Positions 19,429 to 31,400 of a DNA stretch of 64,000 nt are shown piece after piece (position 1 is the first letter of the stretch; every line of letters begins with the position of its first letter). A program made the translations under genes and the position numbers. The notes under the pieces are model-generated. The model had not been told where the DNA came from and ran no database searches. It worked only from the letters and a program-made list of their open reading frames with translations. The stretch is from Saccharina japonica (Eukaryota > Sar > Phaeophyceae > Laminariales > Laminariaceae), in NCBI GenBank assembly GCA_008828725.1, contig MEHQ01004113.1, forward strand, positions 77,712 to 141,711, given 5' to 3'.

Positions 19429-20945
19429 CTACAGCAGCTTAAATAAGGAAACTTGTTTTTGTTTTGCTGCAACAACTTGGCGCCAACATGCCGGGAATGA
19501 ATCTTCTTATGAAAACCTCTGCTCGATCTTCCAATGCTCCTTACGTGAGCTATGCCCACAGACCACAGACATTGCTCTACATCACGTGTTTGAAGAATTT
19601 CCAAACAATTCCAAACGGCATACTACCTTAATAGTATGCATGCCAGGGATGAAATCGCCGGCGCTACAGTAGGTGGCGGACATGTCGAGTACCTGTGCTA
19701 CAGCAGATATCGCCGCAACATTATGTCTGATGCTACGATAGAGGGGGTACCCACACTTTCACTACCGGGTTTTGGCCACTCGGACGGGTGGCTCCGAATC
19801 TAACTGAAAATTAGACCTAAACATAGTTTGTTGGCGTTGCGTATCGAAACCTCCAATGGCGGCGCCACACATTAGGCAAAACAACTGGGTATGACTACAA
19901 CGCAGTAAAGCAGTCACTCGGCCGATTGGCTCTGTGCAGGTGAAAAGCAAGCGCCCCCTACGGTAGCACCAGTATTTTCTGCTACATCTTACGCACTGCG
20001 CGTGGTCTAACGTATGCTACAGTCAACTCGGTACATTTCTGACTACCACTGCTTTAATGTACTACCTAACACGCCCCCTCAACGGAGCAGTACATACTGT
20101 TGTACGTACAGTAGCGAGTACATAAAGCATGCAAACGAGATAAATGCGAAGGGCGTAATCTGAGACAAAACATCCAGCACACCGGGTACAAACTAAACGG
20201 CATTATGCGAATACCTGGTACTCAGTAGTGTAATGCAGCAGCTGTAATGAACACTCACGTATAACACCAGCATACTCGTTATACCTACTTTGCAGTGCAG
20301 CCGGCTTCGTATCGTAACAAGTACAACTTATTACTTGTAAATATAACAAATGGACGTGCATAAACATCGGCTGGATCGTAGACGAACAACAAGTATAATG
20401 TCGCGCAAACAAATCAAATATAGCAAAGCATAAAAAGCGAAATTAAATCGCCAAATGCGCGACCCGGGGCGGAGCGGGGCGGGGTTTCAAAGATCCGCCG
20501 GAAAAATATACCGTGCATGGAAACAATTCCCTCCCCACGAGGGGGGTCCAAACACGCGAATCATGGACCAGCACAACCTGTTTTTTATATGGGGTCTTGT
20601 CGGGAAGGGGGAGTAACAGGCAACAATCCCCTTCCCGAAACCGCTTACTAACTCCTGCATTAAACATGAACTAGACTATTTCCTAAATAAACGAACCAAA
20701 GGACTTCGTGGACAAGATAATAACAACCAGTTTGAAACCGTTAAATCGCGGCGAGGCTCGTCCCTCTACACCCGCCGACGCACACACTGCGGCGCAAGCG
20801 CACACACACAACCGACCGAGTTGAGCTCTGCGGAGAGTGCAGCAGCAGGCATATCCGCACATGTTAACCTGGGCAGGCTTGGCTGGATACGCACCGCCAC
20901 AAAAATGAGGACCGTGGTGATCATGCGAGTTTTCAGGTTGACGTC
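19429..20945. other. No gene recognised
   Basis: Mixed-composition sequence with short frames in all directions. A GC-rich patch at about 20460-20500 (GGGGCGGAGCGGGGCGGGG) and a GGAAGGGGGAG / CCCCTTCCC imperfect hairpin near 20593-20635 are the only structured items. Confidence 0.4.
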
Positions 20946-20949
20946 CGCG

Positions 20950-21462
20950 TCACCAGCGAACGGCCGCAGCCGAAGAGGACGTACCCAGCGAAACAAACGA
21001 GGGACACTTTAGGGTGGACCAACTTGGGTACCGGCACGTAGTCAATTCAAGGTTACAGCATGTCATGATACATCCATCATCAGGCCACGCTGCTGCCCAA
21101 CGGCACAAATGCCCCGACGCTGTCACACTGCTGCTGTTGCTGCTGTTGTGTGAGCGCTCGTTCGGAGTATGCTCGATGAGTCGTCCGATCGATGCCCTCC
21201 TTGTTCCGTACGTGTATGCAAGGACGAGTTCCTCCTGGAGCCCTGGTATCCATGTGAAGAGTATATTCGGTGCACCGTCTGTCTGTATATATGGTATCGC
21301 ACGACTCGCCCTTGGTGTTTCGCCAACGAAAATGTGTTTGTTAGATGCCGAAATGGTTAGCTGCGCGTCTGTGAGACTCAACTTGTTTGGGCATCGCCAT
21401 TTCTCGAGCAGAGATCGGCTTTCTTCAGTAGCAGGCTTTTGTTTCGCCTTGCGATAGTCCAC
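20950..21462 (-). pseudogene. Divergent module copy 1, minus-strand frame (decayed, unknown family)
   Basis: The first third of this frame (about 21270-21462) contains LSLTDAQLTISASNKHIF and GETPRASRAIP. It aligns with the plus-strand translation at about 57050-57160, which reads LHLTDAPFYLSASHKPLF and GETARVSRAIP. Agreement at the protein level in two places indicates a once-functional coding sequence. I do not recognise the family. The C-terminal two thirds are not supported by the second copy. The partner frame lies divergently at 21830-22160. Confidence 0.45.
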
Positions 21463-21829
21463 GTATGTGTTCTGGCGGAATCATGTTTCATGTTGGCAGA
21501 TCTTATTCCGTCACGCACGTAGGGATTGGCGCATTGGTTGAAAGGCGGTATCAGGTATGACGTTATAGTAACAACAGTAGTAGTCACCCTCCCCGATAGG
21601 GCCTCACGTGTTTCTGGTACGTACTGTGAGACCTCGCGTAAAATCGTTTTGTCAACAAAAATGGTATCTGGTACTGAGTGTACCACTCACCCAAAACATA
21701 TACATGTCTAGGGAGTATATTCATATTATCAAACCAAACCATATATATACATGACTAGGGAATATATTCATATTATCATTTCTACCAGGTATATTGCTAC
21801 CTGCCGGTAGATACACATTCATCTTTCTG
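21463..21829. repeat. Divergent module copy 1, intergenic part
   Basis: Matches the reverse complement of the corresponding part of the second module (about 56455-56960): GGCAGATCTTATTCCGTCACG, GATTGGCGCATTGGTT, TAGTAACAACAGTAG and TGGTACTGAGTGTACCACTC all have counterparts. The GGCGCATTGGTT word resembles a pol III A-box. Copy 2 is longer by a roughly 0.25-kb repeat insertion. Confidence 0.6.
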
Positions 21830-22160
21830 TAACCTGTGAGGCGAAGAGACCATCCTCGTATACGAGATAAAAACTATGGTTTCCACTGGACGAAACTTCT
21901 TCATGTTCAGTCGGGGCGAGAAAGCGCAGGGTGAATATTTCTCGCTACGCCTTTCGCGGAGAACACTCTGTGATACAGTACGTAAACATACTGGCTTTGC
22001 AAGTGGAGCGCCAATTAATTGATTTAGGGGTTCCCAATTGCCACTATTTTCTTGGCGTTGGCGCAATCGCTGCCTTTTCCAGGCGCATGCCAATAAATGC
22101 TGGTGATTGCAGTCCAACTTCTTGCTCGCGAGCGGCGTGCGGTTGGTCCCCAATGATGAC
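21830..22160 (+). pseudogene. Divergent module copy 1, plus-strand frame (decayed)
   Basis: Aligns with the minus-strand sequence at 55990-56340. Conserved translated words include FSRGEK, RYAFRG or RYALRG, DLGVPN, Y.LGV and FRRM, followed by an IAVQLxAR segment that is out of frame here because of a 1-nt shift. The substitutions fit the reading frame (DLGVPN is kept while third positions differ), so it was coding. Family unknown. The copy has at least two frameshifts and is not functional. Confidence 0.5.
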
Positions 22161-22335
22161 GTGCGAGGGACGTCTGGGGTCGGTAATATAGTGCGCCTAT
22201 ATACGCTAGGTTACGGTGCACAAACCAAGTACAACTCTGCTTTTATGTAAGAGATGCGACTACCGGTTAGTTCCAAAACTTAAACTTATGATTACGGTTC
22301 ACAAGAAAACAAATGCACGCGGGTCGTAGATATAC
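22161..22335. other. Short unassigned spacer
   Basis: Nothing recognised between the divergent module and the retroelement remnant. Confidence 0.3.
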
Positions 22336-23730
22336 CTATATCTGACCATGGGTTTGAATATCAAGGGTACTCGACAAATCCCGCTTGGCCTTTTGAATAC
22401 AGGCAATATCCGAACTCCTACGGTGCAAACCTGGCGATTTACTGTAGCTTATGATACCGTTGACGAATGCGCCAACATGGGGGTGGCGTTTACGTCTACA
22501 CGAGTCCCTGGTGCCGTAACAACGGACGGGCAACCGGTCACGCGGAGTAGCCTGTTCTCATATGCCCATCGTGAAGAGGATAAGGAGGAGCGCGTTCTGC
22601 CATGCAAGGAAAGTCCAATTCGCAGAGATAGCGGCCGATTGAGGTCTGGCTCACCCACATGAAGGAAACACCCCGTACTCCTCAAGTCCAGGCTACAGAG
22701 ATATAATGAGTTGATAGCGCTGCTCGTGTCTTGAAGCATCAGGGGAGGGGAGGTCCACATCGTGGACGAGTAGCAAACCTTCTGCGCTTCGTGCGAAAAC
22801 GTACCAATACTTACTTGCAAAGACAAAAGGGCAGGTTTGGAAGGTGTTTCGGGTTCTCTGAAGGTTGACTACCAAGCGTTGCACTCAGTCAAGTAAATCG
22901 CAACTCAGCCTTGCAGCTATTCGAGCATACCCATGACAGGGTTTATCTGGCAGAGCACGAAGCACGAAACAGATACTTACGTAGCTTGATTACTCTCCGA
23001 ATTCAACATGGGCATGTCACCACACGCCGAATCGTACCGCTCTCGCAAGGGCTTTCGCAATTCGGGAAAGGCCTCGCTTTCGCTTGTCGGGTACTTCTAA
23101 CCTGTGGAGTATGCCATTGATGGATTGAAGAACTTGCTGTGTGTGATTGGTCACAAAGAGCGTATCATCGAACACATGTATTATTTTCGTGGCTACCATG
23201 AATTCCAGGCTAGTCATTGTAGGCCTTCCTTCTTACCCGGGTTTCCTCCCAAAAACCTTTGCGGCTTGACACACGTCCGGTTGGAGAAGGTCTCCCTATC
23301 TTGCCCATCGCTCCAGCGTTGGGCGCATCGTGTTCGATTAAGTGTTTGTCATCCTATGTGCATGTCGTGGTCGACGCATACATACAACCATGCATATGGC
23401 AACAATAAAGGGGCAGTCATCAAACGGGGGTATAGCCTCGCATTGTCCACGCAAACAGGCGGGTAGTCAAAACGCCCTCGCGTGCGCCGACCTGGTATCA
23501 AATCCAATCGCAATGCGGTGGCAAGGTTCCCACGGCCGATGAACAGCGCGCACATCCTTGATTTTTGGTTGTGGGCACGGTGTTGGGCTGACGGCATCGT
23601 GGCGCAGGAGAGAGCGCCAGGATCACTCTCGTGGGATGGGGTATGACCCCACAAATTTATGAACTTGGTGTGGTACACCTTCCTCCCATTTGACAAATAA
23701 TGGGTCTTGTTCGATGTTTCAACATGCATT
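22336..23730 (-). pseudogene. Decayed Ty1/copia-like pol remnant
   Basis: Read 5' to 3' on the minus strand, three pieces occur in the order expected for Ty1/copia pol. An integrase-like piece (23349-23729) has LWGHTPSHESDPGALSCA followed by NQKSRMCALFIGRG, resembling the G.kP..hLrvFGC and K...CiFlGY region. A reverse-transcriptase-like piece (23017-23217) has TKIIHVFDDTLFVTNHTQQV, resembling the YVDD box with the aspartate pair kept. An RNase-H-like piece (22336-22533) has GAFVNGIISYSKS and SSDIACI, resembling sGyvf..g..isW.SK..SS..Aey. Stops and frame changes separate the pieces, so the element is dead. No LTRs were identified. Each match alone is weak; the order and strand agreement are the main support. 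Confidence 0.4.
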
Positions 23731-24184
23731 TATTACGACATACCCACGGGGTAACGTCAAGTTCTGTTTTGCGAGGGCGCATCATGCACGAGGTGCAATT
23801 GGTCGTGTGGATGGCTCGGTGTAGCGGGAGCTTGCTATGAGGCCACGTGGAAGTCGTAAACCATGTATAATTAACGAAGAAGGAGTGAGATATAGGCCAT
23901 CCCTTCCTCGGAATCCTCTGAGATCAATCGGGAACACGTGCGAGCCTCTGAGGGCTCCCACTCGGCGAAGCAAAAAACCTTTCGTAGCCTTGAAGGGAGC
24001 AATCCCACGGTAGGGGTACCACTTTTAGGCTCAATATTTTTATGACCGGTTGTGCTCCTGACGTGAGTATCCACCGGGTACTATTATGATTTTAGTGGTA
24101 TATTTGTTTTTGGACTACCGCACTGGAAGGTTTGGTCGGGTTGCGCGAGCGAATGTTTCCGAAGTCATGCTTCGGGTGAGATAT
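23731..24184. other. No gene recognised
   Basis: Could contain the amino-terminal part of the retroelement remnant, but no integrase zinc finger or protease motif was found. Confidence 0.3.
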
Positions 24185-24208
24185 TGAGCTCCTCATGTGA
24201 GGAGCTCA
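24185..24208. repeat. Perfect 11-bp-arm hairpin
   Basis: TGAGCTCCTCA, a TG loop, then TGAGGAGCTCA. A related CTGAGCTCCTCACTTAAGGAG occurs inside the dispersed repeat at 9650-9897. Confidence 0.7.
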
Positions 24209-24214
24209 GACAAT

Positions 24215-26280
24215 TCTGCTACGCCCCTACCGCGGGATGACTCAAGGATTGTGGCTACTCAAATCAGACACACCAGAATTTTGTACGAACCAATCCAACA
24301 CCCCCCCTGCTCGTAGCACAGTGGACAGTCATGACAACGTGAAGGCTACCCGAATATAAAAATAGTTCAATATCTAAAACTCTTCATAAAACACACGGCG
24401 GGTAGAACCCCCTTTCGGTAATATTGCATCCGTAGGACCCTATGAGGGCCCGAGTTCGAGGAAATCCTAATCCGCCCCAGGCTCCGAATGACAAAGGCAG
24501 TTAAAGAAGTCAGGGAAACCAGACTCGAGTACACGAACGACAAAGTCCAACATCCCTGCTGCTCGTTGCGCAGTCGACTGTCATGCTACCCAAAAATCAA
24601 TATTGGCTAAACAACAAGTATATATATAGTCTCCGTGTCACACTCCCAGATTTTATATTTAAACCTAGCATCGTCCCAAATGGTATTCAGCCATCATCGT
24701 TTTATGCCCTCGAAACAGAAACCCAATAGCAGTCCATATACCTCAGAAATGTACGAAATCCTCCTTGCAAACATCTCGACTCGAAACCTGAGATGTTGTA
24801 CCTTCATTTTTGCCGAATGCAATCGGAGCACCTTAACCAATCCAAGACATCTCCAAAAGCGACACCAGTACTTCTGCTGGCAGCAAACGAATGCCGCCCA
24901 ATATCCCGGAAGCTCAAATCCAAGTACAACGATAACGAGAAGGTGAATCATTAACCTTCGACAGCCTTGGACGATGGGGGCTACTCGAATTAGACACACC
25001 ATACTTTCGTACGAACTAGTCATGACAACGCTAAAGCTATCCAAATATACATATAATCCAACATGCAAAACTCGTCATAAAACACTCATGGGGCTAGAAT
25101 CCCCTCTCGTTCATAATGCATCCGTAGGACCCCATGGAGGCTCCTGTTCGAAGAGATCATAATCCGCCGCAGTCTCCACATAACAAAGGCAGTTACACAA
25201 GTCAGGGAAATCAGACTCGAGTACAAGAAAAACAAAATTCTACTTCCCCCCTGCTCGTTGCGCATTCAACTGTCATGCTACCCTGGAATCAATATGGGCT
25301 AAACTACAGGTATAAATAGTCTTCGTGTAACACTCCGAGAGGTACAGATAGTAACCTGGCATTGTCCCAAGTGGAATTTAGCTATCACCGTCTATGTCCT
25401 CGAAAACGAGACCCAGTAACAGCCCATATACCTCAGACATGTATAAAGTTCTTCGTCCGACATATTGAAACGGAACATATGATGTTGTTCCTTTATGTTT
25501 GCAATATGACATCGAAGCACCTTGATCAAACAAAGATATCCTCAACACCGACACTCGCCTTATTGCTGTCAGTGTACGAATGCCGCCCAATTTCCTCAAA
25601 ACTCAAATCTACGAACCAATCGAACCCCCCCCCCCCCTGCACATTCGACAGACGACGTTAATGTTGTACGAATATAAGTATACTCCAACATGCAAAACTC
25701 TCTATAAAACACTCGGGGGGGGGCGGGTGGATCCTGTCTCGCGAATCATGCATGCGCAGGACCCTATGAAGGTCGCCGTTCGAGGAAATGCGGTTCCATC
25801 GCAGTCGCCGTAGAACAAAGGCATTTACACGAGTCAGGGAAGTCAGACTCGAGTATAAGAACAACAAAATCGAACCCCCCCCCTACTCGTTGCGCAGTCG
25901 ACTGTCATACAACCCAAAATCAATATCGGCTAAAACAAAAATATAAATAGTATTCGTGCACCAATCCGAGAAGTACAGATCTGAACACGACATCGTACCA
26001 AATGATATGCATGTATCGTCGTTTTATGCCCTCGACACAGATCCCCATAGCAGATATACCTCAGACATGTATGAAATTCTCCGTCCAAAAATATTGATAC
26101 GAAACCGAAGATATTGTACTTTCTTGTTAGCAATATGCCATCGGAGCACATTAACCAAACAAAGACATCCTCAAAACCAACTCCCGCATTTCTGCGGTCA
26201 GCGTACGAATGCCGTCTAATTTCGGGAAAGCTCAAATCCAAATAAGACGAGAACGATCCAGAACATAGAAATAGCTCCAA
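24215..26280. repeat. Three tandem units of about 0.65 kb (plus partial)
   Basis: The anchor CGTTGCGCAGTCGACTGTCA (or close variants) recurs at about 24565, 25258 and 25889, and a partial one at about 24313. Each anchor is followed by a CAATAT..GGCTAAA segment, TATGCCCTCGA, ATATACCTCAGA, AATGCCG and later TGCATCCGTAGGACCC, GTCAGGGAA and CAGACTCGAGTA. The units are diverged by substitutions and small indels. Minus-strand frames in different units translate to similar strings (SEVYGLLLG) only because the DNA is repeated. A (C)n tract interrupts the second and third units. Confidence 0.8.
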
Positions 26281-27490
26281 CTCCTACGATGATTGATCAA
26301 TCAACCTCACAATGCTTTCCGGGTTATATATTTACCATGAACACAGGCCAAGCGTTCACCTCTCCGTCACTGCCCCCTCCATAACATCATACCTAGCTCG
26401 GGGAACTTGTCTTCATCAACACTTCGTTTCCCTGGCATTACGATGAATGTTTTGATTGTTCTCAAATATTTACGGACAATACGCATACGTCCTACCAATG
26501 TCAATATCAACTCGACCACGGACAAATTCAGTCGCCCGTTGTTATGCTATTTTCAAAGCATATGAAACATGTCTTCAATGTTCGCTTAGTAGCTGGCCCT
26601 CAATATCCCGCAGTACCTTCTTACTGTTTTCTCTATTGTCAATTCCAATATCTAGCGACATACCTCGCCTTGGAGAATGGGTGTCAGTGCACCTGGGCGC
26701 GCATACGAACCCTCGCATAGGCATACTGGCGTGAAAATAAATAGGTCTGCCGTATTTCATCAAGCTTCCTGCCCGACTGGCCCCATGTAATGTGTAGGTC
26801 CCCAACCCTTTTTCTTAGTTTATTTTGTGTTCCTACAAGCCTCGCACAGTTCCTTCATAGGGGCTTACTCCACGGTGGCTCTACGGTCCTGAGGGGCTGT
26901 TTATTCCGTAGTATAGGTATATCTAGAGGAAATGTCCGGAATAACACGGGTTGAAGAAATGTAGCCTGGTTGCCCTACGTGTACATCGCCTCGAGCTATC
27001 CGTCGGAGTTCGCTCTCTAGCTTCTCTCTAGGCCAGTCTCGCCAGAACACAAACTAATTGCTACTATACGTTTAACAATGCGTCTCCTACACAACTTCAG
27101 CGTGTGTGGGCTTCTTCTACGACCAACGGATTTTTCACCAGCGTGCCGCGGCTACACTGTTCGCCAAGGTGTATCGCCGAACACTATGCGATGCTGCTTG
27201 GTCGCTTTCACCTCTGGGGCTGTCACGTCTGGGTTTTACCGACACATTCCGGGGTACTTCGCAACTAGCTCTTCGCAATTCCTTGTGCGCCCTGCGCCAC
27301 GATTTCCACGAGAATTCATACGAACATGCTCTGCTTGAAATAAACCATCGTCAGCGTAACAATGCTGGCGGACGTAGGCACCGCGTCACCCCACGCACAT
27401 GGGACATACTTTCCATGCTCGAGCAAAGCACCGGGACTATATCTCGACAGTCGCTAAACAACAGAACGACACGAAATCCAACATGTCATA
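26281..27490. other. No gene recognised
   Basis: A 142-codon plus frame (27106-27534) runs into the 3' end of the minus-strand gene and has no recognisable domain. This stretch should contain the 3' untranslated region of the minus-strand gene ending at 27491. Confidence 0.35.
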
Positions 27491-28416
27491 TCATGATATG
27501 CCTCCTCCACCATTCTGCGCAGAGGGAAGGATGAAGGTCTGGTCGAGGGCCCCTGACACACGGTAGTCTTCCACAGCACCACGGATCACCCCGGGTCCTT
27601 CCATGATCTCCATGCCATCCTCGTCCAGGACAGGGCGCGACGTTTCGCCGAGAATCCCAGTCAGAGCGTCTCCGATACGCAGGTTGGCTAGGCCTACGTC
27701 CATTTGCCAGAACTCCATGTCGGGCAGCAGGCGCCCATCCCAGTTCGTCTCGCCGCCACCTTGGTAGTTCACCCCCACATTTAGGCGCACCGTCACAGAG
27801 GACGTCTGGATCCTGAACGTGGCGAACTTGGATTGGACCTGGGAGAGGCCATGCTCGGATATGTACTTGGCACACCATTCCGGCGCTGCTAGGGTCCCCG
27901 AGTTGGCCACCCAGTCCTCGAAGCTCTCGTCATCCTGTAGGTGGCGGTTAGCCGCTTGCATGGAGGCAAACGTTTCCGCCCAAATCTTGTCCCCTCCGAA
28001 CTTTGTGCACTCTACGGGCAGGTTCGCCGCTGATAGCACCATGGCCCCAGAGTGGATGGTCGTGCTGTCCATAGGGTGCAGAAGGTCGATGTCTTCGCCA
28101 CCGTCTGACGTGACCCGCAGAGCACCGTCCGCAAGACAGGGCGTGCTTCCATCGGGACAGCCTGTCGTCGCAACCGAGTAGGGGTTCTTCACCTCGATCA
28201 CCACTGAGTGCCCGTCCGATATGACGGCCAATCCTGTCACAAGCTGCCTGTCGGGAAACTCCGCAGCTAGGGGCGCAGTCAGGCGGACGTTGATGTCCAG
28301 CTCGCTGTCGTTGTCCTTGATGAGACTGTACCAGCCGCCGTCGACGCCAGACCACTCAGTGTGCTGACCTCGCAGCCCGGACATGTGGGGGTCTCCGGTT
28401 ATGTCCCCGTTATCCT
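27491..28416 (-). CDS. Last exon: GDPH / VWD-root-cap-like domain
   Basis: The 926-nt exon opens with AG completing a Glu codon, then DNGDITGDPHMSGLRGQ. The GDPH box and TEWSGVDGGWYSLI that follows match the start of VWD and plant root-cap-type domains (GDPHF.g.dG..f...G). Near the end, TGILGETSRPV and VEDYRVSGALDQTF resemble the GvLGqTyrP and sgLFa.dC region of root-cap proteins. Four Cys are spaced through the middle (TTGCPDGSTPC, VECTKFG, EWCAKY). If translation were started at the first Met (28384) the GDPH box would be split, so the exon must extend to the acceptor AAACAG at about 28417. The frame stays open to about 28520, but no Met is available there. It ends with TGA at 27491-27493. 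Confidence 0.75.
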
Positions 28417-31400
28417 CTGTTTGGGATATCCAATAAGACGTGGGGTGTGTGCAAGAAGTGATAACACGGGCGCGGTCGATTTGATTTAGTGAGTCGAAGT
28501 TTGATGTTAACGGTAGTGCCTAGTGTGCATGCCAAACACAATTTCGTACAACATTATATGGCTACAATGGGGTCACATTGCGTATCAGATTTGCTTTTTT
28601 TGTAAGAGGCGATACTCGTCACAAAGGAAAATTGATTGGACTCACACATACTTGTGAATTAATATTAAGGGCATGTACACGCGTAAATATACTGCTGTAG
28701 TGTCGAACTACGGCAGTTGTTCCGTTCGACGCCTGCTATCTGCCGTATGTGCGTAGCTCCTACAGTTTAGTGAAGGCTCCGTTCGTGAGGACCTCTAGAG
28801 TATTTGTAACTCAAAACAGACTTTCAAGAAAGTACTAAGCAACAGGAACTTCCCTATGAAACCTCCTGAGCAATATATATAGGCATCTAACGAAGAACAT
28901 TGTGACATATCCAATCAGGCTTCGATGTCAGTTTGGGTAGTTTGAGGGTTGTAATGATTGAGAGGCGCCGCCAGTGACCAACGTGTCGGCGGAACAAAGT
29001 GAAACACATGCCGCATACAGCACGCCAAATTTTAGTGTACGGAGACGGATGACGTGTTTTGGTTATCGTATTAGTTACCTATCGTCAAACACCTTAACAT
29101 GGAAGCATAGTTGAAAGTGCGATCTATATAGCGTATCGGTGGGGAGAATTGCAGGTATGTACGCACGTAAAGTGCGACGTCAAATACTTACTGTGAGCTG
29201 TAATATCTCCTTTGTGCGAAGTGAAGAGCTGTGTAAACTTTCATCGTGAGGTTGCTTTGTGGAATTCGGACGGAGAAGTGTGTGGCGAGGGCGTGATACG
29301 GAACAGGACCGGGCCCGCGTGTACGGTGTGAAAACACCCTACGTACGGTACGTTAATGCCTCCACTACTTTAAAAACCAAGGAAAATAGCAAACGCCCTG
29401 AGCACACCGATCTGCCAATCGTATGTCGTGCTCTCGATCTGATGCAACAGCCTGGCAATGTACAAGATCTTGGACACCCGCAGCAGTAGTGATGGGTTTT
29501 ATTGTGTATGGAGCGCAGTTTTTTCTTACCAACGCAAGTGTAGCCGTCCGCCCCGGGAGCACACACAAGTTCTCCCGCGCACGAAACCGCGGCAGCTGGG
29601 GTGCATTCTGTTCGGCAGTACAGGCGTTCGGCAGGGAGCATAGCGTAAGACGGGTGATGCAGAGTGTCCTGAATGGCGGGCGTTTCTGATTGACATTATG
29701 TTGGATCAAACACGGGACGACCCTCGTCAAGACCCGCAAAGTTACTCCATCGCCCACTGTAGTACACTCGCCAAGTGAGCAATACACGGTACGTTGTCGA
29801 CTGTCTTTATTAACCCCGCCGCTGAAATTGACCAGGGTGCTCTACGGTAGTATCACTTTCAAGCGGAACGTGCATCAACCATCCTGTTGGAACGACATGT
29901 CGACATGATCATCCACAGAGTGCTCATCTCCCCCAATGTCCCCATAATGAGTTCGGTGCACCCAGCTGAACCACGCGGATTACTTACCGCACAAGCCGGG
30001 GGTATCAGGCAGTACCGTAGTGTAATAAGACTGCGATGTATCATCATACCAATCGTTGGAAAACACGCTGCGTACGACGGTAGGCATGGGCAGGGGGGGG
30101 GGGGGGGGGGGTTTACCCGGGAACTGTTCACCCTTCGGGCAGATTGACCTTAATCACTGCATCATAATATTCGCCGTATCTTAAATTATGATATTCATGA
30201 TCCAGCTGAGGTCTGCTGGTGGGAGCCGTATAACCTTCCCAATCGGGAGTATGTTTCCTGGGACGAACGTGCTCACTGTGAAGGCCCTGTTCAACATCCG
30301 GTAATATCATATATAACGGCAGATTAGGATCTAGACGACCGTGATCGTGGTGCGATGGACGTGTCCAACCGTTGGTGTCATGTCACGTCGTCGACACGCA
30401 ACGTGTGACTACACTCGCGCCTGGACACTGATACACACAACCGTTAGTACTCCGAGCATAGGACGTAAAGCCGAAACGTGCATACCCCATACACGAGCAT
30501 ATTTGGGCACACAATGCTTAACTCAAGCACTGGTAGGCACCTCACTGCCTTGCCCCCGTCAATTTTCCAACATAATGGCTCTGCATGGCTGTTTGGGATA
30601 TACCCTAGCGAAACAACGGGCCTCAGCGAAATCACATACTACGCCTACTGGCACAACACAGGGAAATATCTCACACGGGGTACTTACACAGCGGGAACGC
30701 ATTGCAGGTCCGGGTTGCCACTCATATACCTAAACGAGAAGAAGACGTTCCGCGTGCGGGGCAACGAAAGGGAAAATTAAATGAAAGGGGTGCGGATGGC
30801 AACACAGCCACGGCTGTTGCTACAAACTATGCTTTCGTGGTTCACACAACGTACGACACATACACACGCGAGGCTTGGCCGGCATGCCCACGGACTCAAT
30901 GACCGGTTCGCCATATTATATGCAAGAAGCATGTTAGATTTGAAAAGTCGTGCATATGTTAAGAGCGCGGGTGGCGGTGTCCTAGGCTTCATGACAGGAC
31001 GACCGGTAACACGTGGACGTGGCGCGAAGATACGTCGGGACATTCTACCTGGAGCGGCTTGTCTGTAGTGCAGTATTGACCAGCCTAAGACAAGGGGTAG
31101 AAACACTCACAGGACCCGCAGGATGTCACCAGCCCCCATGCCGTCAAACAGACCAGCAGGAAGAGTCGTCAGCACGTTGTTTTGGAGGTGTCTATTGAGG
31201 TGAAGTATGAGAGGGGCAACAGGTATTGACCGCGCGACAGTTGGGAGCTCAGCGCGTCATCTCCGTTCAGCTTCGAACATGGGTGTGAGCATTTAGCTTT
31301 GGAATAATAGTGAAAACATCGGAATTGATCCAGTCCGTGTGGCCACCTGAGGTTTCGACACATCCTCTATCGTATGGTTGCGCCGCTGGAACGATAGCAC

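Noticed and set aside
21014..21457. 147-codon plus frame opposite the divergent-module minus frame
   Set aside because: Only the minus frame shows protein-level agreement with the second module copy; the plus frame is its shadow.
28385..28520. Upstream extension of the last LRR-gene exon to the stop near 28520
   Set aside because: The frame is open but has no Met, and the AAACAG acceptor joins in phase with the EGF-like exon.
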